Shown here: piece by piece, positions 42,365 through 50,905 of the stretch
Layout: each line of letters opens with the position of its first letter
Numbering within the stretch: position 1 is the stretch's first letter
Assembly: GCA_038321615.1 (NCBI GenBank)
Contig: JBBQFC010000015.1
Location: forward strand, 1 to 60,745
DNA length: 60,745 nucleotides
Source: JBBQFC01 sp038321615
GTDB lineage: Bacteria > Bacteroidota > Bacteroidia > Flavobacteriales_D > Cryomorphaceae
Reading direction: 5' to 3'
Made by a program: the position numbers and the translations under genes
The notes under the pieces: generated by a model
What the model was told of the DNA's origin: nothing
The model's input: the letters and a program-made list of their open reading frames with translations, nothing else
Database searches by the model: none

Positions 42365-43738
42365 ATGTCAAAAATCCTAATTATAGACGACGAAATAGAA
42401 ATCTGCCAATTATTAGATAGGTTTCTCACTCGAAAGGGTTTCAAAGTTTCGACTACGCTATCAGCCAATGATGGCCTGAGAGAGCTAAAAGGCGGATCTT
42501 TTGATCTCATAATTTCCGACTTCCGCCTGCCCGACCGCAGCGGCCTGGAATTATTAAAAGACATCAAAGGACTCGATCCCAATGCTAAAGTCATCATCAT
42601 GACGGGGTATTCCGACATCCGAATGGCGGTGGAAGTAATAAAATTTGGAGCTTACGATTATATTTCGAAGCCGCTGTTCCCAGAGGAGCTTTTCAACCTT
42701 ATCAATCAGGCATTAGACGCTGGACCTGAAAATACTCCAAAGCAAGTAAATGCTGGGAACGCCGAGAAAAAAAGTGCCACTCAGCCATCTGTAAAGTCCG
42801 ACACTTCGGAATACCTCGTGGGAATTAGCCCGAACGGAAAAGATGTATTTAAAAATCTGAGTATTGTTGCCCCGACAGGGCTTTCTGTCATGCTTTTTGG
42901 CGAAACGGGAACTGGTAAAGAATACGTAGCAAAAGAAATTCACCGTCTGAGCGCACGAGCCGAAAAGCCATTTATAGCTATAGACTGCGGAGCCTTGCCA
43001 AAGGACATAGCTGCCAGCGAATTTTTTGGACACGAAAAAGGTTCTTTCACAGGTGCATTAAATTCCCGCGACGGCAAGTTTAAACTTGCAGATGGTGGGA
43101 CTTTATTCCTGGATGAAATTGGTAATTTGAGCTACGAAGTGCAATTGAAATTGCTGCGTGTGCTACAAGAGCAGAAATTTACGCGAGTTGGAGGTTCGAA
43201 TGATATAAGTGTCGATGTGCGTATAATCGCCGCCACAAACGAAAATTTAAAAGAGAGCATGGAGAGCGGTGAATTTAGAGAAGACCTGTTCTACCGCCTA
43301 AATGAATTCAATATAACCCTCGGGTCCCTGCGCAATCGTCGGGAAGATATACCACTGTTTATTGATCGATTTGTGATTTACGCCAATGCCCAATTGGACA
43401 AGAAAATCCAAGGGTTCGACGACGAAGCAATGGACAAGCTTTTGAAATACCAATGGCCTGGCAACCTGCGCGAACTGCGCAATATTGTAAAACGCTCTGT
43501 TCTTATGGCAAGCGGCGATATGATATCGATGGATGTGCTGCCCGAGGAGATAGTTTATAACCAACAAGGCGGCTCCGCACACAGCCCTGACTCCCTGAAA
43601 GAGGCGGCCCACCACGCCGAACGAGAACGAATAATAGACGTGCTCAATAAAACCGGCAATAATAAATCGCTAGCGGCGCGCATTCTCGATATCGATCGTA
43701 AAACGCTATACAATAAACTCCGTTCTTTCGATTTGTAA
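42365..43738 (+). CDS. NtrC-family sigma-54-dependent response regulator
   Basis: A 457-residue activator. Receiver domain 1-120 with phospho-acceptor Asp52 (DLIISDFRLPDRSG); AAA+ domain about 150-390 with Walker A GETGTGKE near 179, GSFTGA loop at 226-231 (Ser in place of the usual Ala, tolerated) that contacts sigma-54, Walker B GGTLFLDEIGN near 240 and RFDLFYRLNEFNITLGSLR-type R-finger region (EDLFYRLNEF); a C-terminal Fis-type helix-turn-helix (NKSLAARILDIDRKTLYNKL). It is followed 3 bases later by its likely kinase and is preceded by an inverted repeat that may be its own site. Confidence 0.95.
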   Translation: MSKILIIDDEIEICQLLDRFLTRKGFKVSTTLSANDGLRELKGGSFDLIISDFRLPDRSGLELLKDIKGLDPNAKVIIMTGYSDIRMAVEVIKFGAYDYISKPLFPEELFNLINQALDAGPENTPKQVNAGNAEKKSATQPSVKSDTSEYLVGISPNGKDVFKNLSIVAPTGLSVMLFGETGTGKEYVAKEIHRLSARAEKPFIAIDCGALPKDIAASEFFGHEKGSFTGALNSRDGKFKLADGGTLFLDEIGNLSYEVQLKLLRVLQEQKFTRVGGSNDISVDVRIIAATNENLKESMESGEFREDLFYRLNEFNITLGSLRNRREDIPLFIDRFVIYANAQLDKKIQGFDDEAMDKLLKYQWPGNLRELRNIVKRSVLMASGDMISMDVLPEEIVYNQQGGSAHSPDSLKEAAHHAERERIIDVLNKTGNNKSLAARILDIDRKTLYNKLRSFDL

Positions 43739-43741
43739 GCC

Positions 43742-45220
43742 ATGGGGTTAGTCGTCCTAGTTATGTCGCCAAACAAAGATCTCCCGGCACACTTTCAATC
43801 AATGGCCGAACAAATCTATCCGGGCCAATACAGTTTCGAACACTTCGATCCATCGAACACGACTATTCCTGATTCTGACGTGGCAATGGTCGACACATCG
43901 CCGATTGACGATGCCTTCACAAAACGTTTATCAAGTGTCTTAAGCAGGTTTGATCCCAGACCTGTAATCTGCATTGTAAACAATACCATTGACGGCGAAT
44001 TGATGAACGTCATTAAAAGATATGCTTCCGATTTCCTGGTTCTTTCGCGGATTACAGCGCCGAGTTTGCACAATAGCGTCCGATATGCCATGAAGAGTTC
44101 CGAGCTTCAAATCGATTTGGTAAATCAGGAACAGCGTTATATTTCATTGTTCAACAATTCAGTAGACGCTTCCTTCTTTTTAAATGCCAATTTTCAAATA
44201 CAAGCGGCAAACCACATATTCTCTGACTTATTTGGTTTTGCCGATGAAGACTGGCTCGGTAGTTCTTTCGGCAGGCTGCTTCGTCGGCCTGAAGAATTCG
44301 AAACAATTCGAAATTCCCTTTTAAAAAATGACACCACCGAAGCAATTCTTCGACTTTCCAGACAAAACCGCAAAAGTCGATTTACCGGCAAATTATCTAT
44401 CTCGGTAATTCGCGATACATTTTTGGAAAAGGGAAGGCGAAAATTAAAAATTAACGGCTACCACGGGACGTTGAAAAACATTACCCGTTCATCGCGGCTC
44501 GCCGAGATTGAATCGAAAGCCAATCGGGTTTCTGAAATCTATCGATTGGCTCGAACCTTGGCACACGAAATTCGAAATCCGCTCACTACGATTGGTCTAT
44601 CTGTTGAGCAATTAAAAGAAGATTTGCGAGAACGGTCTGATTCACTGATCTACACTGAGATTATTGAGCGCTGCACTACGCGGATTAACAATTTAATCTC
44701 AGAGCTTCTTTCTGCTTCAGAAAATGTTACAACGAAGAAACAGCATCTTGACCTCAATGACTTGGTAAAAAGGGCTTTCGAATTTGCAGCCGATAGAGCG
44801 CAACTCTTAGAAGTCGACATTCTGCTCGATATTGAAACGGAGCAAACCTTCATTCAAGCCAATAATACGCGAATGAATCTTGCTGTAAGCAATTTGCTGT
44901 CAAATGCACTGGATTCAATAGAAGGAAAAAGCGGAAGAGTCATTATTGGCACTTATTTCGACGATAACTTCTACTGCATATACGTTGAAGACAATGGTTC
45001 AGGAATGGATGAGATTGCTCAAGAACGACTCTTTGATCCATTTTTCACTCAAAAGAAGAATGGTATTGGCCTTGGACTTACTACCGCACAAACCATCGTA
45101 TCCGAGCATAACGGTTATGTAGAAGTAGAAAGTGCTGTAGGGATGGGTTCTACACTTACCATATCGCTTCCTATTGCAAATGGAAGCAAATTAAGCCGCC
45201 ACCATATTGCCATTAGCTAA
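43742..45220 (+). CDS. cytosolic PAS histidine kinase with a receiver-like N-terminal domain
   Basis: A 492-residue kinase. Residues 1-115 have a receiver-like alternation (LVVLVMSPN, VAMVDTSPID, PVICIVNNT, DFLVLSRI) that lacks the acidic pair. It is followed by a PAS domain (QRYISLFNNSVDASFFLNAN near 136), the HisKA helix with His275 in TLAHEIRNPLTTIGLSVEQL, and an ATPase domain with SNLLSNALDSIEG, VEDNGSGMDE, DPFFTQKKNGIGLGLTTAQT. No membrane segment is seen, so it senses something in the cytoplasm. It lies 3 bases after the sigma-54 activator. Confidence 0.94.
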   Translation: MGLVVLVMSPNKDLPAHFQSMAEQIYPGQYSFEHFDPSNTTIPDSDVAMVDTSPIDDAFTKRLSSVLSRFDPRPVICIVNNTIDGELMNVIKRYASDFLVLSRITAPSLHNSVRYAMKSSELQIDLVNQEQRYISLFNNSVDASFFLNANFQIQAANHIFSDLFGFADEDWLGSSFGRLLRRPEEFETIRNSLLKNDTTEAILRLSRQNRKSRFTGKLSISVIRDTFLEKGRRKLKINGYHGTLKNITRSSRLAEIESKANRVSEIYRLARTLAHEIRNPLTTIGLSVEQLKEDLRERSDSLIYTEIIERCTTRINNLISELLSASENVTTKKQHLDLNDLVKRAFEFAADRAQLLEVDILLDIETEQTFIQANNTRMNLAVSNLLSNALDSIEGKSGRVIIGTYFDDNFYCIYVEDNGSGMDEIAQERLFDPFFTQKKNGIGLGLTTAQTIVSEHNGYVEVESAVGMGSTLTISLPIANGSKLSRHHIAIS

Positions 45221-45289
45221 GATCTATGGATTGCACGTGGCTTGGAGCTAATAACTTATCTTGCGAAACCTAAATAATCGAATCACACC

Positions 45290-46240
45290 ATGCCTAATGC
45301 TGTAATTACCGATTTCGAAAAAGCCGCAGATCTAGTTAAGAACAAACTCGTTGGTTGGAGTGACGATATCGTTTCAATGGTTCCTAATTTTTTAGTTGCC
45401 GTTTTGGTAATCCTTTTCTTCTATTTCATAGCTCGGCTGGCACGAAAGGGAATCTCCAAAATAGAATCTAAGCTAAACAGGAATGATACTTTGATAAGGC
45501 TTGCAGGAACTTTTGTTTTTGCAATTATCTTCATCATCGGTATATTTGTCGCCCTCAGCGTACTTCAACTAAATCAAGCAGTGACTTCACTCTTGGCCGG
45601 TGCGGGTATTGCTGGTTTAGCAATCGGTTTAGCATTTCAGGAAACTACGGCAAACTTCTTGGCCAGTGTGATTATGGCCTTCCGAAAGCCCATACAAATT
45701 GGAGATTTGGTAGAGACAAGAGACCAAATGGGTTATGTAACTGAAGTAAACCTAAGAGCCACCTTTCTGACAGGCTTAAACGGTGAAACCATTATAATTC
45801 CCAATAAAGAAGTACTCTACAACGTTATTATCAATCTCAGCCGCACAGGTATGCGTCGTGTGGTGCTCGAAGGCGGGATTTCGTATGGCGACGATTTAAA
45901 GAAAGTTCAGGAAGTGAGTATTAAAGCCCTCTCGGAGGTTCCCAAACGGGATAAAACGAAGGATATAAAATTTTGGTTCACCGGCTTCGGCGACAGCAGC
46001 ATCAATTACATGGCTCTGCTCTGGCTCGAGGATACGAATCACGCCAGCTACCTCGAAGGAAGAAGTGAAATGGTGATGCGTCTCAAGGCCGCTTTCGACG
46101 CCAACGATATTCTAATCCCTTTCCCAATACGTACCTTGGACTTCGGAATAAAAGGAGGGCAAAAACTCAACGACACCGTTCTCAAAATTCAGAATAACGC
46201 TGAGAAAACGCCGGCTTCGACCAACTCGGAGAACGAATAA
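45290..46240 (+). CDS. mscS: small-conductance mechanosensitive channel (MscS family)
   Basis: A 316-residue channel that opens on membrane tension. Three N-terminal helices (FLVAVLVILFFYFIARLA, LIRLAGTFVFAIIFIIGIF, VTSLLAGAGIAGLAIGLAFQ), the last glycine/alanine rich as in pore-lining TM3; then ETTANFLASVIMAFRKPIQIGD and the beta domain (IIPNKEVLYNVIINLSRTGMRR). The C terminus is a short hydrophilic tail. It follows the kinase by 69 bases and belongs to the envelope-stress neighbourhood. Confidence 0.95.
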   Translation: MPNAVITDFEKAADLVKNKLVGWSDDIVSMVPNFLVAVLVILFFYFIARLARKGISKIESKLNRNDTLIRLAGTFVFAIIFIIGIFVALSVLQLNQAVTSLLAGAGIAGLAIGLAFQETTANFLASVIMAFRKPIQIGDLVETRDQMGYVTEVNLRATFLTGLNGETIIIPNKEVLYNVIINLSRTGMRRVVLEGGISYGDDLKKVQEVSIKALSEVPKRDKTKDIKFWFTGFGDSSINYMALLWLEDTNHASYLEGRSEMVMRLKAAFDANDILIPFPIRTLDFGIKGGQKLNDTVLKIQNNAEKTPASTNSENE

Positions 46241-46275
46241 CGAGCGGGCGCTTAGTCCCACCATTCTTACCCAAG

Positions 46276-46295
46276 GTGTGGAATTACTTCCACAC
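46276..46295. promoter_or_regulatory. perfect 8-4-8 inverted repeat upstream of the lipoprotein operon
   Basis: GTGTGGAA, TTAC, TTCCACAC. It lies 95-114 bases before a sigma-54-like element and resembles the site next to the NtrC-type gene. No T tract follows, so it is not a terminator. It is a candidate enhancer site for that activator. Confidence 0.55.
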
Positions 46296-46389
46296 AATGC
46301 ATGGACCAACGTTTTGAAGATTGTTGTTTATAAATTCCAAGAACATAGTTATCAAACGATTACACGTTCCCAAAGATTGTATTTATTTG

Positions 46390-46405
46390 TGGCGTTTCAT
46401 TTGTC
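46390..46405 (+). promoter_or_regulatory. sigma-54-like promoter of the envelope operon
   Basis: TGGCGTTTCATTTGTC: TGGC at -24 and TTG at -12 with correct spacing, though the C of TTGC is T. It begins 48 bases before the ATG at 46438. Confidence 0.4.
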
Positions 46406-46437
46406 TTAAAGGTGTTACAAACTTTAAAATAGCAAAA

Positions 46438-46962
46438 ATGAAATCACAACTTATCATCGCTTTAGGAGCAGTAATGAGCCTAGCTTCCTGCACCGATCAG
46501 AACAAAGTCAATCACGACCAGGCAATGTCCGAAATGAATACCTTTTTAGACAGTTTGGACAACGACGTAAACAACGGAACATTGGCGGATTGGGATGCCA
46601 CTGACCGCAGACATGAAACACTCAAAGATCGCATAGAGTCGAATAGCGCCGAAATGAGCGAAGACATGAAAATGCGCCACGAACAAATGGATGATCGTTA
46701 CGAATTGGCGAAAACCAAATTCAAAAATGGAACGGACGAATTCAATCAAGAAGCCAACGCTCAAATGGACAACATCGAAACTTGGTTAGATCGAAGCGCT
46801 GATAACACTGGCGAAGTTATACAAGAAACAGGAGACGACATGGAAAATAGTTGGAAAAAAAGTATGAATTGGCTGGACGAAAACTATGAAAAGTTAGAGG
46901 ACAACACTAAAAAGGAATACGACGAATTGAAAGTTCGATTGAATGACAATGACCGAGGATAA
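46438..46962 (+). CDS. coiled-coil lipoprotein
   Basis: A 174-residue lipoprotein: signal MKSQLIIALGAVMSLASC with lipobox LASC, then a charged helical body (LDSLDNDVNNGTLADWDATD, RHETLKDRIESNSAEMSEDM, RHEQMDDRYELAKTKF) likely to form a coiled coil. I start at ATG 46438; the frame is open 117 bases further upstream, but those residues are not a signal and would cover the candidate promoter. It is the first gene of a likely operon with YtxH, holin-like, small membrane and AI-2E-type genes. Function unknown. Confidence 0.85.
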   Translation: MKSQLIIALGAVMSLASCTDQNKVNHDQAMSEMNTFLDSLDNDVNNGTLADWDATDRRHETLKDRIESNSAEMSEDMKMRHEQMDDRYELAKTKFKNGTDEFNQEANAQMDNIETWLDRSADNTGEVIQETGDDMENSWKKSMNWLDENYEKLEDNTKKEYDELKVRLNDNDRG

Positions 46963-47020
46963 AACTTGGAAGACCGATCAAAGTGGTCGGGCGAAATTAA
47001 AAATTAAAAAAAAAATAATC

Positions 47021-47296
47021 ATGAGTTCGAATAACACAAGTGCACTAACCTTTCTTTTGGGAGCCGCTATAGGGGTAAGTGCCGGTCTTTATCTTAACAG
47101 CAAGAATGGAAAAGACATGCGCAAGAAACTAGCAAGTAAAGCCAGTGAACTTGAATCTACCATTGAAGAAAAAGTGCAGAAAGCTTACGAAAACTTAAAA
47201 ACTAAAGTATCGTCGGCTAGTGAATCGGTTAAAGATGCGGCCGACACTGCAAAAGAGATGGCCAATAAAACGCAGAACAAAGTAAATAGCTATTAA
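47021..47296 (+). CDS. YtxH domain protein
   Basis: A 91-residue protein: a single glycine-rich membrane helix (SALTFLLGAAIGVSAGLYLN) then a basic start (KNGKDMRKKLASKASELEST) and an amphipathic Lys/Ala/Glu helix to the end, the usual YtxH layout. Members are stress-induced in several phyla. I start at ATG 47021, since the 26 residues encoded just upstream are hydrophilic and precede the membrane helix oddly. Confidence 0.9.
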   Translation: MSSNNTSALTFLLGAAIGVSAGLYLNSKNGKDMRKKLASKASELESTIEEKVQKAYENLKTKVSSASESVKDAADTAKEMANKTQNKVNSY

Positions 47297-47318
47297 TAAA
47301 TTAAAATAGCCGAGCTGA

Positions 47319-47666
47319 ATGAATTTGCTACATGAAATATTTAATGAACAAAGCACAACCGCTAAAATGCTACTGGACAATGAGCTCGAGAGAGTTAAAT
47401 TGATCTCCGCAAAAAAGGCGATGCGCTACGGTAGCAGTATCACACGTTGGTTGGTAAGTTTGGCATTGGCGAGCATACTTTTAGCTATGCTCGCCATAGC
47501 ACTTGCCAGCTACCTGTCTTTACTGCTCGAAAGCGTAGCACTTGGTTATTTAGCCACAGCGGGCATATTTTTGGTAATACTGATTGTCTGGTGGGTGTCG
47601 GCGAAAAAGATGGTGAGTACGGTAATTATGAATTTGGCATTAAAAGAAATTTACGGAGATGAATAA
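47319..47666 (+). CDS. holin-superfamily-like membrane protein (DUF1469 type)
   Basis: A 115-residue protein with a helical N terminus (STTAKMLLDNELERVKLISA) and two strong membrane helices (WLVSLALASILLAMLAIALA and LGYLATAGIFLVILIVWWVS). It belongs to the phage-holin-3-6/DUF1469 type seen in stress operons with YtxH. No phage genes are near, so this is not a lysis gene. It overlaps the next gene by 8 bases. Confidence 0.85.
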   Translation: MNLLHEIFNEQSTTAKMLLDNELERVKLISAKKAMRYGSSITRWLVSLALASILLAMLAIALASYLSLLLESVALGYLATAGIFLVILIVWWVSAKKMVSTVIMNLALKEIYGDE

Positions 47667-47937
47667 ACCTTACCACATCAATTCAGCCGCTGATCTTCAG
47701 CGCGAGATCGACAAGCTCAAAATAAAGCGCGAAATTTTGTTGGAAGGACTTGGAGCGTCTTTCAATAATCTTGAATGGAGCGATATAGGCAGCGCAGTAG
47801 GCCACAGGTTAAAAGGAGCTTCACCGATTGCCCTGGCGGGCACCGGGGGCATCGCTATTAGCGCGCTGATGACAGCCTTCAGGCTGGTTCCAAAACTTTG
47901 GCTTTTAAATAAAGCAAGGAAACTCGTGTTCAGGTAA
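47659..47937 (+). CDS. small membrane protein of the envelope operon
   Basis: A 92-residue protein: a charged helix (SAADLQREIDKLKIKREILL) followed by a hydrophobic segment (PIALAGTGGIAISALMTAFR) and a basic end. I do not recognise a family. The 8-base overlap with the holin-like gene and 15-base gap to the AI-2E-type gene place it in the same operon; the layout suggests it partners with the holin-like protein. Confidence 0.75.
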   Translation: MNKPYHINSAADLQREIDKLKIKREILLEGLGASFNNLEWSDIGSAVGHRLKGASPIALAGTGGIAISALMTAFRLVPKLWLLNKARKLVFR

Positions 47938-47952
47938 TCTCAGAATATTCAG

Positions 47953-49020
47953 ATGACAAACCGTCTTGAGAATCATAAAAAATTCGCTCGTTTACTTTTC
48001 GTAACGAGCTTTTTTCTTGTTTCGTTTTACTTCCTACGCCCCATCTTTGCACCGCTGGCTTTGGCGTCTATTTTAAGCTTAATGGTTCTTCCTTTTGCCC
48101 GCTTTTTGGAAAGGCATCGGCTGAATCGCGGATTGAGCTCCATTCTGGCAGTCGCAATTCCCGGATTAATTTTCGGTGGTTTGCTAATATTGGCATATTT
48201 TCAACTCACGAAGTTGAGTGGAGAAGTAAAGAATATTGAATCTGCAATTGTAGGACGCTTGAATGACTTCACAGATATGCTTCCCGTCGATTTTCGGCCA
48301 CAACACATGCGCAAGTTGAGCGAGGTAGAAGAAATGCTACCCCAAAACAGCTCTTGGGGGCAGTCCGCAATTACAGGGACTCTTTCAGCACTGTCGTCTC
48401 TGGTTTCCACAATTATCATCGTACCGGTTTTTATGGTCTTCACACTAATTTTCAGAGGGAGAGCGCGAGATTTTATTTCGGAATGTGATAAAGTTTTTGG
48501 AACCCGATTAGGAGTCCTGACGCACGAATCAGAATCGGTTGTACAAAGTTACATCGCCGGCTTGGGTTTGGTGACGTTGATTATTGGAACGATGGCCACC
48601 CTCGGGTTATGGATTATAGGCATTCCGTACGCCTTGCTTTTGGGTATATTCTCCGCGTTTTTGGCTATAGTGCCGTACGTGGGCACTTTTATCGGTTCCT
48701 TGATACCTATTATTTTCGCCTTTGCCGTGAAGGATAGCTATGGCTACGGCTTGGGCGTAATGGCTTTATATCTGGGTATTCAATTAATTGACAATAATTT
48801 CGTAAGCCCTTATATTTTAGGCAATAAGGTCAATATTAACCCTTTGGCTTCTATCCTTGGATTAACAAGCTTCTACCTTTTCTGGGGCTTAATAGGAATG
48901 GCCATCGCCATACCCGTCATGGCAATTTTACAGATACTCATGTCTCAAACTGATGTTCTGAGACCTTTCGCTTTACTTATTCGCCACAATCCAGAAGAAG
49001 ACCGTCAAGATGCCGATTAA
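47953..49020 (+). CDS. AI-2E family transporter-like membrane protein
   Basis: A 355-residue polytopic protein of the AI-2E transporter (UPF0118) family. It has helices FLVSFYFLRPIFAPLALASI and GLSSILAVAIPGLIFGGLLI, later GIFSAFLAIVPYVGTFIGSL (family core motif IPYVGPFIG) and LGIQLIDNNFVSPYILGNKV (motif QxxDNNxxxPxxxGxxV). Members export autoinducer-2, or sodium/protons, or small solutes; the substrate here is unknown. Last gene of the stress operon. Confidence 0.92.
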   Translation: MTNRLENHKKFARLLFVTSFFLVSFYFLRPIFAPLALASILSLMVLPFARFLERHRLNRGLSSILAVAIPGLIFGGLLILAYFQLTKLSGEVKNIESAIVGRLNDFTDMLPVDFRPQHMRKLSEVEEMLPQNSSWGQSAITGTLSALSSLVSTIIIVPVFMVFTLIFRGRARDFISECDKVFGTRLGVLTHESESVVQSYIAGLGLVTLIIGTMATLGLWIIGIPYALLLGIFSAFLAIVPYVGTFIGSLIPIIFAFAVKDSYGYGLGVMALYLGIQLIDNNFVSPYILGNKVNINPLASILGLTSFYLFWGLIGMAIAIPVMAILQILMSQTDVLRPFALLIRHNPEEDRQDAD

Positions 49021-49043
49021 CGGAAAGATCAAAACTGCCTGAG

Positions 49044-50072
49044 TTAATAGGAATTTAACTTCCGAAAGTCGGTAGGTAAATGCCCGAAATGCTCCTTGAA
49101 AATCTTCGAGAAATGGCCGCGGTTTTCCCAACCTACTTTAAAGACAATTTCAGACACCGTAAGGTCCGTCAATAGGAGCAGCTGACGAGCCTTATCAAGC
49201 CGGGCAATCCGCACGTACTCCATGACTGTATGCTTGTTGATGACCCGAAACCCATCCTGAAGTTTATGTTCATTAGTCCCCACTTCGCGAGCGAGATCGC
49301 TTACCGTAAAGTTCTTAGCCAGATTGAGTCGAATGTACTCCATTGCATCGCGAATTTTGGAAACTTCCGAGTGACGAAGGCGCGATTGATTTGAACCTTC
49401 TTTTAAATCATCGTCATAATCGAGTACTTGTAATGTGAGCATTTCGGCAGCTTTGGCTTGAAGGTACAGCAGGCGGCTAAGGCCGCGATGGGGGAAATTA
49501 TCAATCTGATCGAGAATCTGGTCAAATTCTAAGCTATACTGACCTTCATGATAAAATCGATTGGAAGCTTCTACATCCTCCAACAAAAGGCGTAGAGGCG
49601 AACTGACTCGCTCAATACTGCAAGATATCTCCCGGAGAAAACGCTTACGGTCGATTTCCAAACTGCTAAGGCGATATGACGTGTTTGCTTTAAATCTCAA
49701 CACATGGCCATTTACTCCCCCGCTAGCCACAAGTATGCTTCGATATGCAGGCAGAACATGCTCGTCTGTATCGTCAGCAAAACGATGTATTAACTCGCCT
49801 TCTTGACTGTAAATAAACTTAGCCGGGTGAATTTCGCTCTTGGTAAAATGGATTTCAATATCGCGGTTAAATCGAACATTGTAGAATATCAAGCCCAAAC
49901 CGGAATTGTATTGAACCCCCCGAATTTGCCCTTCGCCATGCGTGGCCGGTATTTTAAGGGAATATACTTCGCAATCGCCTTTGAATTTGGCGTTCAAGCA
50001 TTTAGCGAGATCGCTGATTACTTCACGAATGGGTAAGGACTGGACTTTTATCTGATCTTGCTTTGGGCTCAT
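49044..50072 (-). CDS. AraC-family transcriptional regulator
   Basis: A 342-residue regulator. The first ~240 residues form a beta-rich sensing domain (GVQYNSGLGLIFYNVRFNRD); the AraC helix-turn-helix pair follows, with DAMEYIRLNLAKNFTVSDLA, REVGTNEHKLQDGF and VSEIVFKVGWENRGHFSKIF, then KEHFGHLPTDFRK. This is the form common for iron or siderophore and metabolic genes. TATCTTTG (50101-50094) lies 21 bases before ATG 50072, whereas a start at 50117 would lie upstream of that promoter, so I prefer 50072. Target unknown. Confidence 0.92.
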   Translation of the reverse strand: MSPKQDQIKVQSLPIREVISDLAKCLNAKFKGDCEVYSLKIPATHGEGQIRGVQYNSGLGLIFYNVRFNRDIEIHFTKSEIHPAKFIYSQEGELIHRFADDTDEHVLPAYRSILVASGGVNGHVLRFKANTSYRLSSLEIDRKRFLREISCSIERVSSPLRLLLEDVEASNRFYHEGQYSLEFDQILDQIDNFPHRGLSRLLYLQAKAAEMLTLQVLDYDDDLKEGSNQSRLRHSEVSKIRDAMEYIRLNLAKNFTVSDLAREVGTNEHKLQDGFRVINKHTVMEYVRIARLDKARQLLLLTDLTVSEIVFKVGWENRGHFSKIFKEHFGHLPTDFRKLNSY

Positions 50073-50093
50073 CGGTCTTTTTACCTTTTCGAA

Positions 50094-50101
50094 CAAAGAT
50101 A
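50094..50101 (-). promoter_or_regulatory. -7 box of the araC-type gene, decides its start
   Basis: TATCTTTG on the minus strand, a full TAnnTTTG match, 21 bases before ATG 50072. Confidence 0.55.
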
Positions 50102-50119
50102 TACCGCTGCTGAACATAA

Positions 50120-50818
50120 ATGCTGTGCCTGCCTGAAAGGTTATCCCAAAAGCTGTTGCGAAATTTGTGGGTTCCTAAACCATCGCTATCCTTGTCCATT
50201 CCTTTTCATCTATTTCTCCATTTTACCGATTCCTTCGAACACCTTTCTAATGCTTTGGCAGGGCTGGTTCGGAGTGAATTAAAACCGTCAAAAATAACGG
50301 TCGTTTTCAAGTCAGATCAGAACCTCTGCGCAGATGACTTAATAAAACGATTTCCTGAACTACCACTGGAGTTTCACAATACCGATAGTTGCTCCCTCGG
50401 CGACTTTTATGAGCTCGTTCTTTCATCAGAAGACGAATTACTGGGCTTTACTTCGGGCAATAGAATCGTTGGACGCTCTTGCTGGCGCGTGTTGATAGAA
50501 GATTTGATAAACGGCTCATCGAGTGCATACGCGTCTCAAAAATACCTTTGGAAGCAAGCTAGAATGAGTTCAATGGATAAATGGCTTCGGTTGCACAGCG
50601 CGCCCAGGGATTATTTGCTCCAGAATCACAACATGAACAGCGGATCGGCCGATTATCCAACCTTTGTGATGACTAAAGATAATTATTCAGACTATCGAGG
50701 AATAGAATTTCCTGCTGCCGATTTTGACCAATTCATTGCGCAACTTTTTGGACTAGAATTAAAATTTAAACCTGCGAGTAGAGTGCAAGCAGGTATTGAG
50801 TTCGTTCAGATTCTCTGA
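50120..50818 (+). CDS. hypothetical protein divergent from the AraC regulator
   Basis: The frame from ATG 50120 codes for 232 residues. The first 40 look unlike a protein start and may be untranslated; the region from about residue 55 (LKPSKITVVFKSDQNLCADD) to the end (ASRVQAGIEFVQIL) looks folded and soluble, with a central SSAYASQKYLWKQARMSSM. No family is recognised. Its 5' neighbour is the divergent araC-type gene, whose target it could be; that is a guess. The start could lie further downstream. Confidence 0.55.
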   Translation: MLCLPERLSQKLLRNLWVPKPSLSLSIPFHLFLHFTDSFEHLSNALAGLVRSELKPSKITVVFKSDQNLCADDLIKRFPELPLEFHNTDSCSLGDFYELVLSSEDELLGFTSGNRIVGRSCWRVLIEDLINGSSSAYASQKYLWKQARMSSMDKWLRLHSAPRDYLLQNHNMNSGSADYPTFVMTKDNYSDYRGIEFPAADFDQFIAQLFGLELKFKPASRVQAGIEFVQIL

Positions 50819-50905
50819 TAAAGGCTTCCTATTCCAGCCACCGCACCTTAAAAGTGCTTTGGAAAGGCTTCACCGCGCAAAGGTCGATTTCAAAAAATTT
50901 AAATC

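Noticed and set aside
47319..47666. Prophage, because of a holin-like protein
   Set aside because: No other phage genes; this holin-superfamily type occurs in chromosomal stress operons.
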